Notes under the pieces: model-generated
Seen by the model: only the letters and a program-made list of their open reading frames with translations
The model's database searches: none
Told to the model about the DNA's origin: nothing
DNA from: Spirodela intermedia
Taxonomy: Eukaryota; Streptophyta; Magnoliopsida; Alismatales; Araceae
Direction: 5' to 3'
Length of the DNA stretch: 64,000 nt
NCBI GenBank assembly: GCA_902729315.2
Contig: LR746270.1
Coordinates: forward strand, 5,607,721-5,671,720
Shown here: positions 35,322 to 47,010 of the stretch, one piece after another
How positions within the stretch are numbered: the first letter of the stretch is position 1
Layout of the letters: every line of letters begins with the position of its first letter
Position numbers and translations under genes: made by a program

Positions 35322-36964
35322 CAGCGTCGTCGTCGTCCCTGCGCAGGGAGGAGGAGGAAAGAGGAAGACGGCTGTTGTTCTAGGCGGGAGGCGAGCTCTC
35401 CGTCAGAATATAAAGGCTGGTTGGAGAGGGGAGGAGATTATTTTTACCAGAGGAAAGACGGCGCTCCCTCCCAATTTTAGAGGCAGAGAAAGAGCTCCCC
35501 CGCCGGCACGGCCCTCCCCCGCTCTACGTGGCATATTATTCAGCATCCACCTGGCGTAATGCGCTTGGTGCTCCTCCGGGTTTTTGGCCTCACGTGGCAT
35601 TGGGAGCAGGGAGAAATCCTCCACGTCGAACAAAAGGGCTAAGTCAATTCCCCCGCCGACCGAAACCGCCTATCCGGCCGGTCTTCCGGTTTGATTCCGG
35701 TCCGCCGTCAAACGGCAACCGCCGGAAGAAGACCGACGCTCCCATGACGAGTCAAATGCAGCGTCTGGTCGGGTCTACCGCTCTTAATGGGCCGCCCGCC
35801 CCCAGATACGCAGGTGTCTGTTTCTGGCCCAACTGCCAGGTCAGAATCTGAGATCGATCTGAATCTCCACCGGGCCTGGGTGGGTTCGTGCCAGCATGGT
35901 ATTAGGATAAAGTTTTCGGAAAAAAATTAATTGGAATATTCAGAAATGATCTCGAGCACATGCTTCCCGGACCCAGTTCATGTTGTGAGATTTTTTTATC
36001 ATAAAATATATTTTTTTATTAATTTTCCTTTTCTCTGGAATATTTTTTATTTTATAAAATAAGATACCTTGTCATTTTTCACACACATATATATCTAAAT
36101 GCATAATAATGTGATAGGATCTCAAGAAGAAGGTTTGGAAAAGAGGAGGACCGAGAGAACTAATCTGAGCAAGAAGAAAAAATGGTTGAACTAAGATAGA
36201 AGAAAAAGGGGATAGAAGAGATCCTTGAACATAACCAAGTGCAAGTTTGAGAGAGCCCCAATTTTCCCATCTTACTTCATCAAAACTTCACAAGTTCAGC
36301 CATTAAAGTTACATATATCTGTTCCCTTAATGTATCCACACTTGACCCAATTACCACCTAACCACCTCATCACTATTTAGGTTACCAAAATAGTGAACCT
36401 ATTTTTGGCATGACAATATTGAACCTAACCGCACCCCCTTATTGGACCTACATGCCAAAGGTGCTTCGGTGAGTGTCTAACATCACTTTTGATTAGATTA
36501 TCAATTAGAACTCTTCATCAATAAGAGAAGTGGTTGGTCAATTTTCCATAGTTCTTCAAATTGAGAACTATGGAAAATTGAGTGTATGCAGGTGGAGTCC
36601 AATAGATTCATCTTGTGGGCAATAATACCAACATTGTTGAGGATATGATACAAAATATATGGGATATAGTTTTTCATCTCGTCATGTGACTAGCAAATAT
36701 ATTTTTTAGGGCTTGAACTTGTGGTAGGCATATTCCTTTTGACAAACTCAAGTTCTTGACGATATTCATCTACCAAGTTTTTTACTAAGGTTTATCCATA
36801 AGTTAATTGTTGTTTTAGCTCCAATATGACATCACATTCTTGTAGTTTGTCCTCTAATGATTTGACTCATATTTATAGAAACTCATAATAGATGAATAGT
36901 GGTAGATCACACTCAAACAACTAAAAAGGGATAATTTTTGTGGATAAATGAAAATGTGTTGTAC
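35322..36964. other. Spacer upstream of the AAA-ATPase gene
   Basis: The GC-rich proximal part (to about 35880) would hold the AAA-ATPase promoter; a weak TATA-like TTTATATT lies at 35407-35414 on the minus strand. From 35900 to 36960 the DNA is AT-rich and looks like old transposon flank. It contains one strong hairpin (listed separately). Confidence 0.5.
36539..36580. repeat. Perfect 17-bp inverted repeat (hairpin)
   Basis: The arms CAATTTTCCATAGTTCT (36539-36555) and AGAACTATGGAAAATTG (36564-36580) are exact reverse complements with an 8-base loop. Confidence 0.9.
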
Positions 36965-37604
36965 CAATATTCAATCAAAGGCAATTGTTTGTTCTAAGAT
37001 TGAACAAAATTAAATACTTTTTACTAAATTCCTCAATAAGATTTTTATAACAATATATAATGGAATTCAAATTGATTTCCTAAGAAATCAAATAAATCAT
37101 ATATCTTCTCTATCAAAACATCTTTGTTCATGTCATTTGCATTTAGAATTAACTCCTTAGGTTCATTTGGTATTTGTATTATAGTTGTTCTTTGAATTGA
37201 TACCCTCATATCCCCTCACTCAATTGCCCTTTGAATTTTACCTATAAAGAATTAAAGATAGTACAACAAATAGATTCTAGAAAATACAAAATATTGGACA
37301 AAACTTTAGACTAAACAAAAGCCTCTATAACTAAAACAATAGTACTCCCATTGATGGAACTAATTATTTCTAACAAGGTGACAACAAAACGATTCCAATC
37401 CTAGGTGAATTATGAAATTAATAAAAGATGTGAAAAGAATGAAATCATACAAGAATCTAATTCTTCTAGTCAAGTGTGTTACCCATTGGGCGAGTGAGAA
37501 CACTGAAGCAAACAAAATAAATAGTAAATCTCAAGAAAAATAAGTAGTTCACAATGAAAAAGAGTCATCCTTTGATCCTTATGTCACCCAACGATCACCG
37601 GAAA

Positions 37605-37609
37605 AAGGA
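37605..37609. repeat. Target site duplication AAGGA, left copy
   Basis: AAGGA directly precedes the TG start of the inserted element. The same five bases directly follow its CA end at 39238-39242. The undisturbed right LTR of the host element has a single AAGGA at the matching place. Confidence 0.85.
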
Positions 37610-39237
37610 TGATAAGTCTTCATTATCATGAGTTAATAATTAGTAAATAATATAGTTTTAACCTTAACTCATGATAAATAGACTTATATTCGTGTTAAAC
37701 TATGAAAAGTAGTTTTCAGTTGATTAATGTGAATTTTTTAGTATTATGTGATTTTATATAAATTTATTTAATTTTTACAATCTTACTTTTGAGATAAATG
37801 AAGAAAAAGAAATAAAAATAAAAATATAGCAAAATGGGGGAACCCGTTAGCTAGTTAGGCTCACAAGTGGGTCAGAAGCACAGTTGAAAAAGAGCTGCGA
37901 GTAAGAGCTTGAGCGGCTAGGACCAATAGGGGCACGTGTGTGCCACTCCCCTTCCAAGTCACTAGTGGCCAATCAATTGTGGGGCAAAGAGTAGTCGTAC
38001 ACATATAAGAAAAGGACTTGATCGTAAAATTATTATTATTATATATTCACCAGAAACTTTGGCACACAAGTAATATGGGACTAGACCCGCATCACACCTT
38101 CCCCAAAAAGGGCGGACAACTAGTGCAGGTTTGAATCCTCCTAGAGCCAAAACTCATATTTTTTATCTGATTATTGCAACTTTCTTACAGATCGTCGGTG
38201 AAGGATTAAGCAATCAGAATTGTTAGATTATCAGCAAAAATCTCGTCAACATGATTCACGGAGCATTATTACAAAAATTGCTAAGTGATTCGTGATAGAA
38301 AGATCGTGAATCCATCTAGTAAAGTATCTCTGATTAATCGATGAACAAGCCATCGTCAAGAAGAGGAAAATTTGCTGGGAGATAAGTCACCACCTCTTGA
38401 AAGAGTATCAAATACGATGAAGAGCCTCCTCTTGTTACGTGGACCTGAGGATGAAGCTCTCTAACATGTGTCCCACCTCCATCCAACTCTTCTTTATTGG
38501 GTGACAGCCGCCAAAGAGCTACAAAGTCATTATTTTTTCACTCTATTAGGTGACAGCTGCCAGAGATGATTCAACGACTCATTTTATTGATCTCTAGACT
38601 TTGCAAAGAGATCTAGAGATTGATCATGTCGTCCTTGTCTAAGGAGAGCCTTCGAGATCATAAACACTGCACAACGACTCTCCCAAATGCTTAGGATTCT
38701 AGTGCATCGCCGCCGCGATGCCAGAACTCTATTTTTCTACTTTCAACTTAATTTTTGCTCCATTTAGTGATAATTTATATAATTTAAATTTACCAAGATA
38801 CACTTTATTTAATTACGATTCTTCTCGCTTTTATAGATCTTAATTTGATCAATTAAATCATTTGTAATCACTTATGTAAGAATCACCAGGTGGAACTCTA
38901 TTTTCGCCCTATTCGCATTCATTAGGTGCTAATGTCATCTTGACATCCGCACCCTTATTTCCTTTTTTTTGTGAATTTTAAATATATTTTATTTTTATTT
39001 CCTAGTATAAAATTCATAGAAAATAATATTTTTTATGAAAAATTCTGAATAATTACCCGATATTATATTACATCCTTGTGATCAGACTTGGAAAATTATC
39101 ACTATTTTTAAAAGTTTTATTAAATTATAATTGATATATTTGTTCAGAAATACTTCTAAATATCTAAAAGTTCGTATTTTCTAGTTTTATAAATTTTAAA
39201 TTTATATGATTTAATATATAATGACTAAGTCATGTCA
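37610..39237. mobile_element. Solo LTR inserted in the Athila LTR
   Basis: The 1,628-bp insert begins TGATAAG and ends CATGTCA (TG...CA ends with a short TGA/TCA inversion). It is bounded by a perfect 5-bp duplication and interrupts the alignment between the two Athila LTRs exactly at these points. It has no coding capacity. Its size, ends and duplication fit a solo LTR left by recombination between the two LTRs of a retrotransposon. The parent family is not identified, and orientation is unknown. A 13-bp inverted repeat lies near the left end. Confidence 0.82.
37624..37676. repeat. 13-bp inverted repeat in the solo LTR
   Basis: TATCATGAGTTAA (37624-37636) and TTAACTCATGATA (37664-37676) are exact reverse complements around a 27-base loop. 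Confidence 0.85.
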
Positions 39238-39242
39238 AAGGA
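39238..39242. repeat. Target site duplication AAGGA, right copy
   Basis: Second copy of the five-base duplication flanking the solo LTR; the host LTR sequence resumes with TATAAAG. Confidence 0.85.
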
Positions 39243-39619
39243 TATAAAGTAGACTTTAAGAAAATCACTAACAAAAAATAAAAATTGAGGGAGAACAAAG
39301 AGGGGTTCTCACTCTTTATTATGTCACTCAAGAGGGAATAAGAGTAACGAAAAAAAGTCCTCTAATCCTTGTGTCTCCTAGAGACTAGTGGAGGGAGACA
39401 AATGTAAGTTACAATAAAAAACCTAAGAGTTGATGACTAGAAAAATAGTAAAGAGGATCTTATTCATCTAGTATGCTCAAGAAACATTATACAATAGATA
39501 ATCAGAAATTCTTCTTTAAACTTAAGATAGTTCTCAATTTTCCAATCCTCAACCCTTTTCTCTAGATTTAAAGTTTGATAGCCCATTATTTATATATATA
39601 TATATATAACATGGTTATT

Positions 39620-39656
39620 AGAGCTTTCCCCCTCTCATCTTTTTTTCCTTCTTTTT
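39620..39656 (-). promoter_or_regulatory. Candidate polypurine tract of the Athila-type element
   Basis: The minus strand is a purine run including AAAAAAAGATGAGAGGGGGA, lying on the inner side of the left LTR where the plus-strand primer is expected. It is about 100 bp from the visible LTR end, so either the LTR extends further than seen or the match is fortuitous. Confidence 0.4.
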
Positions 39657-40429
39657 AGCAAACAAGTAGCTTTTTCTCATATGAGATTTACTTTTCTATT
39701 TTTTGAATAAAAATTTCTCACTTTAGTGCTGCACATTGTCAATCATTTACTCTATATAATATGTCTAAGGTTTTTGGATTTCTTTTCTAGAATTTTTTGA
39801 TTGAGAAAAACAAGAGCCTCGTTCAAACTCAAACATTCAATGAAGATTTTGATATATATTAGATAATATATATTAAATCATAAAATGGAAAAAATATATG
39901 GACATGAGGAGTAATCTAACAACTTCAATTATTAAACTCTTTTGAACTTGTCACATTTGTCTGAACATGTCATGAAACAAGTTAAATTCATTGAATTTCA
40001 CCCTTGAATGAAACACAAAGCATGAATACTATAAGGGTTGTTCCACTAATAATTCTAACAACATCTTTCAAGAAAAAGTTTCAAAAAAATGATGACTTCA
40101 AACAAATATTTTTGCTCTCTCATATCTTACCTCTCAACTTACCTAATATTGTCCTTAATGACATCAAAATCATACAAGTAAATTAAAAGAGAGTGAGTAT
40201 ATAGAATGTATGTTTTCTTTTAACAAGTCATCAACATTACTCTGATCAATTTTTATATTGGTGTTTTGTTCCTTGATCTCTCTTGTGAAAATGAAAAAAA
40301 GGAAAAAAACTAGAACATAAAAAAGAAGAGAGTCACATAAATTATAATGGGTTCTCTCCTATTCAATGCTAGGTTTAATGTCTTCAACTAGATGTATATT
40401 AAATCTACGTCTATGGGTCAATTAGAATT

Positions 40430-41480
40430 TGACTATATTTAAAGTCAATTTTCTCACTTTTGAAATATGGTTCAAAGTGTTCTTCATTGAGTACTAAAAT
40501 TTGTCTACTTTTCAACTTGAGGATATGCACTACTCTATTATCATATATATTCAAAACATTGTATGGATCATCTCATTAAAATCTCAATTTTCCTAGAAAT
40601 AATTTGAGCCTTAAATTTAACTAACCATGCTTTTTTGTCCTCTAAGAATTGATTTCTTGCAAATGTAATTTATGAAGCATCTAAATTTTATCTTTATCTA
40701 TTCACAAAATTTCATATACATGATTTCTAATTTCCTATAATTTTCCAATATGTAATGACCTTTATGCCAACTTTTTCTAGGTCCAAATCTAGTTTCTTGA
40801 CAGCCTAATACATTTTATATTCTATTTCTACCAAAAGGCGGCAAGCTTTGCCAAGAGTAATTTATATGGTGATTCACCTATATAAGTTTTAAATCATGTT
40901 ATATCTGACCATAGTACATCATCTAGTTTTAGCAACTAGTCCTTTCTATCAAGTTGAATCATTTTCAATAAAATTTGTGTAATTTTTCTATTAGATACTT
41001 GTATGTTAGTCAGCAGATGGAACAATGTTGCAACCTTGGGAGTTATTCTATATTTCTTGAAAATATAAAATTAATTATTTGCTGAATGTTAACCCCCATC
41101 ACTAATGATTACTCACAAAAACGTAAATTAAGAAAAAATACTTTTCTAAATAAAGGTAACAACTACTTTAACATCATTGATTTAAGATGAAACTACCTCA
41201 ATTTACTTAAAAACATAATCTACAACTATTATGGTATATTCATAGCTAAAAATAAAGGGATGTGACTCATAAAATCTATCCCCAAAATATCAAATACTTC
41301 AACGACTAGAATTTAGTTAAGTGGCATCATATTCCTTTTTAACTGCCACTTACTATTGGCATTTCAATAATGTTTGGCTGAAAAGATAGCCATCCTTGAA
41401 TAAATTTACCTAATAGAAGCCACTTTATAATACTTAGCAGCAGTTTTCTTTCCTAAAAAATGACCTTCAATAATAAAAGA
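40430..41480 (-). pseudogene. Integrase remnant of the Athila-type element
   Basis: Minus-strand pieces, in shifting frames: GHFLGKKTAAKYYKVASI at the end of the zinc-binding region (about 41420-41475), VVDYVFK and NDVKVVVTFI (about 41160-41240), VISDGG from the catalytic core, and a tail with LRLKLFLGKLRF, which matches the conserved LRLFPGKLRS block of Athila integrases. Many stops interrupt it; no active protein is possible. Confidence 0.8.
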
Positions 41481-42449
41481 ATGGTATAAATGTTAACATT
41501 CTATTTTTCTTCCTCTAATATGCACCTAAAGAATCTGATCAAATATTAAATAAAAAAATTAGGGTCATTTCAAAAATAAAATTTCAACTTAGAGAAGAAT
41601 GAATTCTTCTTATTTTTTGACCAACTTGTTAGTGTTTTTTCTGTGATTAAATAGTTCACTATGCTTGAATAATTAATATAATAATTGTTCATCACGAAAT
41701 TAATCTTGTAATTTAAAGCTATTAGTAGCATTGAGCCTAAAGAGGTGATCGACTATAATATTTTCTAATCCTTTTTTATTTTTGATCTCCAAATTAAATT
41801 ACTACAACAATAAAATGAATATCATCAATCTCGATTTTTCTTCTTTCTTAGTAAACAAATACTTCAATGTCAAGTGATCAGAATAAATTGTAACTTTAGA
41901 TCCTAAAATATATGATCAAAATTTTCCCCAAACTAAAAACCACCAATACTAATTCTTTTCCACTACTCGTATAATTAATTTAGGCTTCAGATATAGTTCT
42001 ATTGGCATAATAAATTACTACATGTATGTACTCTATTATTTGACTTAAGACTAACCATAGTAAAATTTGAAGCTTTGTACATAATTTCAAAAGAAAAATT
42101 CAAATTTGGGATTTACAAAATAAGTGCTTTTGTGGAGATTGGTTTCAACATATTAAAGGCTTCTAAACATGTTAAATTAAAATTTAATTGTGCATCATTA
42201 GCTAATAATCCACTAAGTGGTTAAATTTTGTTTAATAAACTTCATATAAAATTCTATACAACCTAAAAATGAACTGATCTGCTTGACTAAATCTAGTAAT
42301 GATAAATTGATCATAACTTATACTTTTTCTTCACCTACTTCTATCTCTCGCTTGTTGATTACATGTCCTAAAATGATTCCTATTTGACCATAATTTTTCT
42401 TTTCCTTCTAACTTAGAATTGTACTCATCTCATTGCATCTAGTTATGCC

Positions 42450-42870
42450 TTTTCTCATGTGTTCCAAATAGATATAAAAAAAACCAAAAAAAAGTAAGAT
42501 TATCCATAAATATTTTTTAAAACAATGTCAATCATTTTAGAGAAAATAGAAAGCATGCATTGTTCAAAAGTTCTTGGTGTTTTACATAGGCCAAAAGACA
42601 TTCATTTAAATGATTTTTTTTCATAAGGACATGTAAAAGTTATTTTGTCTTGATCTTCAAGATGAATAGAAATCTGGTTATATATTGGTTTATCATACAA
42701 AAAGAACTCTTGGCGTACTAGTTTTTTCAATATTTGATCTAACAAAGGGAGAGGAAAATGATTTTTTTTGTTACAATATTTAATTTTTTGTAATCAATAC
42801 AAACCCTCCATTTTGTAGCTAATTGTGTTTGAATTTCCTCTCATTCTCATTTTTAGTGACAATCAATCTT
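42450..42870 (-). pseudogene. Reverse transcriptase remnant of the Athila-type element
   Basis: Broken minus-strand frames give NGGFVLITKN (from GWRVCIDYRKLN), then HLEDQDKITFTCPYE and MSFGLCKTPRTFEQCML, corresponding to the PEDQEKTTFTCPFG and MPFGLCNAPATFQRCM blocks of Ty3/gypsy reverse transcriptase. At least one frameshift and several stops. Confidence 0.82.
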
Positions 42871-42922
42871 GATTGTTTAGAAACTACCTACGTAAGGCAT
42901 CTTTGCATCTTTTTACACTACT

Positions 42923-43141
42923 TCATGTTGGAGTTAAGTCTTCTTTGCATCTCTCTAAAGGTTTTGACTTCTCTTTAACATAAAACTTATGACTGTAAAT
43001 TTCTAGATTTATTCCTTTCAGATCTTTAATACTCCATTCGATAATTACTTTGAATTTAGTAAACACTATCATTAACTTATTTTCTATTTCTTCTAATAAA
43101 TCTGCAGTTATTATGATTTGATACATCTTATTTGATCCCAA
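42923..43141 (-). pseudogene. Protease-RT linker remnant of the Athila-type element
   Basis: A 72-codon open piece containing TADLLEEIENKLMIV, WSIKDLKGINLEI and KPLERCKEDLTP. It aligns with the Athila/Tat block that reads IGWTIxDIKGISPxxCMHxI in better preserved copies, just ahead of reverse transcriptase. Confidence 0.8.
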
Positions 43142-43365
43142 TTAAATATATTTCAAATTAGGTGATAGAGGCTTACATTCTGAGTTTAAATTTGATGTTG
43201 ACACTTTTTAATCATCTTGTCCTATGATGGTTGTTTTTTTATATGATGTAGGATATATAAGATGAAGTACTTCATAATCTGAAAATTTTACTTCTTGCAT
43301 TCAAAAGATGTCTTCTATTGTTCCAGCATTCATCATCTTCTTCTCTAGGATATTTAGCTATTCTA

Positions 43366-43416
<51 letters not shown>
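43366..43416. repeat. (AAT)n microsatellite
   Basis: About 17 uninterrupted AAT units, lying inside the decayed internal region of the Athila-type element. Confidence 0.95.
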
Positions 43417-45239
43417 TCACCATATGAAATCTCAACCACTCATATTTCACAATTAATGTTGGCTCTAGTTGTTGCAAGAAAAGGTCTTCCTAAAATTATT
43501 AGTGTTTGGCTAAGTGTCATATGTGTTTTTAAATCTAAGAGCTTAAAGTGTACTGCAAAATATTTTTTTTACTTTAATTATAACATCCTCTGACATGAAT
43601 TTCAAAGTCTTAATTGACATATAACCTAGTTGCAATACAACAAGTGTAGGTTTGAGTTTACTTATTCTAAATTACTTACATGTTAATACAAGTAAGAGAT
43701 TAATAGTTGACTCTAAATCCAATATGGCATTATTAAATTTTATTCTTCCTATGCTACATCAGATGATTAATGCCCCATAATCTTTTAACTTCCTTGGTAG
43801 CTGGCTCTATAATATTACACTAATTTATATTCATAATTATATTTTCTTAAAATCTCTACATTAAATATATAGTTATTTGGTACATGTTTAATGGCATCCA
43901 CCAAGGGAATAAGTATTTGTACATATTTAAATAGATTTAATAATGCTTCATTTTGAATCTCTCTTCTTCAAAGTTGGGGCTCTAAAGCTTAAGAGAAAGA
44001 TTGGTGGTGTGTATTTATCTCGACCTATTCCTTTTTATAATTCTTTTTGTCTATTGTTGTCCACATTGAGCATTGTTAACTCATCATCTTTATCTATATT
44101 CTCTTCCTCTATTTGATTCTTCTTCATATTTACTTAGTTGTTTCGAATAAACTCAAAGATAGGCTTGTTCCATAAGCTGATTTTTCTTTATTTTTATGAG
44201 GGTTTTCATAATTTTCTATTGCTAAGACTAAAAATAGTGTGAATATTCTCAAATTAGGTTGTATGGAAAGATAGGTGTATTTTTGAAGACTAAATTGATG
44301 TTTTGAGATGAAAATCCTGGAGGATGTTAAGGGTTAGGGTTTGCTATAAGTTAGATAAGCAATTGTCTAATTTTCTCCTAATATGTGGTTTATTTTTCTG
44401 TACTCAATGCAAATGATTTTTGTAATAGTTATTAGATTATTTAGTTTTCTTAGATGATCAATAAATAATCTTGATATTATTCCTCTTGTATCATCATCTA
44501 TCGAAAACTACTAACTACCTCCATAGTCTCATTTTTCTTAGGTTGGACTAATGAAAAATTTTGTATTGATGTCAACATAAATTGTTTTTCTAGAGACTAT
44601 TAAGGTTGATTTTTAGGTACTATCGTGATTGACACAAGTTCTGATCTGGTTTTTAGACATTTACAAGTTGGGATGTTGACGGGTTAGAAAGTGAACATTG
44701 GTTATTTTTCACAAAAAATTATGGTGGTATCTCTCCACCCTCGGTTGTAGGTATTGAAATTTGGGTCATATTTTTGCTTGTACTGTGAACTGCATGTGCT
44801 TAATCATGACTATTAGAAGCTAATTGTGTTTCTATTGAAATATTTCATTCAATTTGGTTTGCATCTGCATGAATAGAGAACTAAATTAATCAATCGGAAA
44901 CTATGTGATGATTGAGTTATTCAAGTTTACAATGATATAAGTCAATTCATTTATACCTTTAGTTCATCTATTTTATTAAGTTTTTCCTGGTTAATTTATT
45001 TCAGCGTTCCACTCTTTCTCCTCCAATCACTTAATCTCATATATTCAACCATTTTTTATAGATGTATCATTTCTGTAAAAAAGTAAAAATGATTTGTAAT
45101 TCAATGAATTCTCACTTAATTTATTGAGTAAATTAAGTGTTTCATCATCATTTTTATTCATATAAGATCCTCCAATTGATGTATCTATCATCTTTTTTTT
45201 TTTTTACCTTATCTATTATAAAATATATGTAATATTTTC

Positions 45240-45400
45240 CATTGAATAATTCCATGGTGTGGGTGTCTCCTAAATATATTTTTTAAATTTGTCTCATACT
45301 TTATGAAATGGCTCCCCATCGATTTAAGTAAAGTCCATAATAATCCACCTCATTGGGGTTCTCTTACTCCTAAGATAAAATTTGTTTAAGGATTCTTGTG
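45240..45400 (-). pseudogene. Gag remnant of the Athila-type element
   Basis: The minus strand reads LNKFYLRSKRTP, then DGEPFHKVWDKFKKY (one stop read as W) and TPTPWNYSMENITYIL. This parallels the FLxKFFPxxxTxxLR and ESLYEAWERFKxLLRxCPHHG block of plant Ty3/gypsy gag. Confidence 0.65.
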
Positions 45401-46053
45401 TTACTGCTAGCCATATGTTCACTTCTCTCCCTAGAATAGCATATTATTAACTAGCCTCATTTTTTAGTGAAAATGAAAAGAAGGTAAGCTTAAGCAGGTC
45501 ATCTGCATCTTTAATAGTCCCACATATCCTTAAAAGTTCTAATAAATGTTGAAGTGGATCTTCATTTGGATTTCCATAGAAAATAGGTAATATTTACATT
45601 TTTTCTAATTAATATCTTCTGCAAATAGGATGTTGAATCAAGACTAGACCATTAGCTGGATTGAAATAATCTTAATTGTTTATGGGGATCAACTACATTT
45701 TACTTATTTTCCATTCCAAACAGAGGCTCTAAGTTTTTAGGTTGTGGCCTCCACCTACTCTCTCTAATAGTGTGCTAGTTTTGGTTTAAGTGCCATCTAA
45801 TATGCATACATAGTTCACAATGTTTTTATCAAAATAAGTAAAAATATATTAAAAAATCAAACTAAAAGAAACCAAGTTCAAAGAGGGTTTCACTACACAT
45901 TTGAGGGCTTCTTTCCCACTTTAACTCCTCGATAATACATATTGTCCACAATTCTCCCTTTAAAAAAAAGATTGAAGAAGGAAAGCAAACACTAGCATTG
46001 AATCTTAAAAAATAAATAAAATAGACAATTAACACCATGTTGTTCAAAGATCA

Positions 46054-46071
46054 TCCCTAACAATGACATCA
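46054..46071 (-). promoter_or_regulatory. Decayed primer binding site, tRNA-Asp type
   Basis: The minus strand reads TGATGTCATTGTTAGGGA, directly inside the right LTR. The usual Athila site, complementary to the 3' end of tRNA-Asp, is TGGCGCCGTTGCCGGGGA. Eleven of 18 bases agree, and all seven differences are C-to-T or G-to-A. Confidence 0.5.
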
Positions 46072-46072
46072 A

Positions 46073-47010
46073 AAAATTCTCAACCCTAACTGTTGTTACA
46101 TGATTTAAAAAAATTAATTACTTTTACTAAATTCCTCAATGATATTTTTATAACAATATATAATGGAACTCAAGTCGCTTTCCACAAGGATGGTCTGAAA
46201 ATATTGGTAACCAATTGCTTTGTTCTCTTGACTGACTCAACACATGAAAAAAGATAAAAATATAATCTTCTCTATAGGAAACATCTTTGTTGTTGTCATT
46301 TGTGTTTAGAATTAATTCTCTAGGTTTGTTGGTTATTTGTATTATAATTATTCTTTAGACCTCATATCCCCTCAGTCCTCAATTGTCCTTTGAATTTTAC
46401 ATGTGGGAAATTTAAAGATAGTACAATAAATAAAATTTCTAAAAAAGATAAATACTAGACTCAACTCTAGACTAAACATAGCCCTCTATAACTAAAATAA
46501 GAATACTCCAACTAAGAGGACTAACCTTGACATCAAGGTGACAAGAAAATGATTCCAAGCCTAGGTTAATTGCATAATTAATAAAAGATACCAACAAAAT
46601 GAGGTCATATAAGAATTTGATTCTTCTAGCAAAGTCTATCACCTACTAGGCAGGGGAGAACATTGAAGTAGATGAAAGCGATGGTAAATCTCAAGAAAAA
46701 TAAATAGTTCATAGTGGAAAAGAATCATCCTTTGATCCTTGTGTCCCCTAAGGACTAGTAGAGGAAGGACATAAGCCAAATTTCAAGAAAATCACTGACC
46801 AAAAAAAATTTGAGGTGAGAACAATGAGGGGTTCGCACTCTCTACTCCATCACCTAAGAGGGCATTGTAGACAAAAGTCCCCCTCTAACACTTGTGTCAC
46901 CCAAGGACCAGTGGAGGGGGAGGAATGCAAGCTATAATAAAAAAGCTTGGAGTAGACAACTAGAATACAATAAAGCGAACTTATTCCTCTATTGTGTCAC
47001 CCAACAAAAA
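46073..47010 (-). repeat. Right (5') LTR of the Athila-type element
   Basis: Diverged direct copy of the left LTR, uninterrupted, about 940 bp. It contains about 75 bp (near 46185-46255) that is missing from the left copy. Both outer borders are estimates. Confidence 0.75.

Larger units (their letters stand above)
36965..39515 (-). repeat. Left (3') LTR of the Athila-type element, interrupted
   Basis: Matches the right LTR in two blocks: 36985-37604 with about 46107-46765, and 39243-39480 with about 46765-46997. Without the inserted solo LTR its length would be about 920 bp. Shared landmarks include TTACTAAATTCCTCAAT, ATAACAATATATAATGGAA, CTCATATCCCCTCA and the block starting AAGAAAATCACT. 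Confidence 0.8.
36965..47010 (-). mobile_element. Decayed Athila-type Ty3/gypsy LTR retrotransposon
   Basis: Two diverged direct copies (about 36965-39515 and about 46073-47010) flank an internal region whose minus strand carries, in order, gag (near 45.3 kb), the protease-RT linker (43.0 kb), reverse transcriptase (42.5-42.9 kb) and integrase (40.4-41.5 kb). All frames are broken by stops and shifts. The linker motif (TADLLEEIENKL, WSIKDLKGI) and the integrase tail are typical of Athila rather than chromoviruses. A primer binding site resembling the complement of tRNA-Asp adjoins the right LTR on the inner side. The left LTR is split by a younger insertion. LTR ends are approximate because divergence hides the exact borders; no outer target duplication was found. 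Confidence 0.85.
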
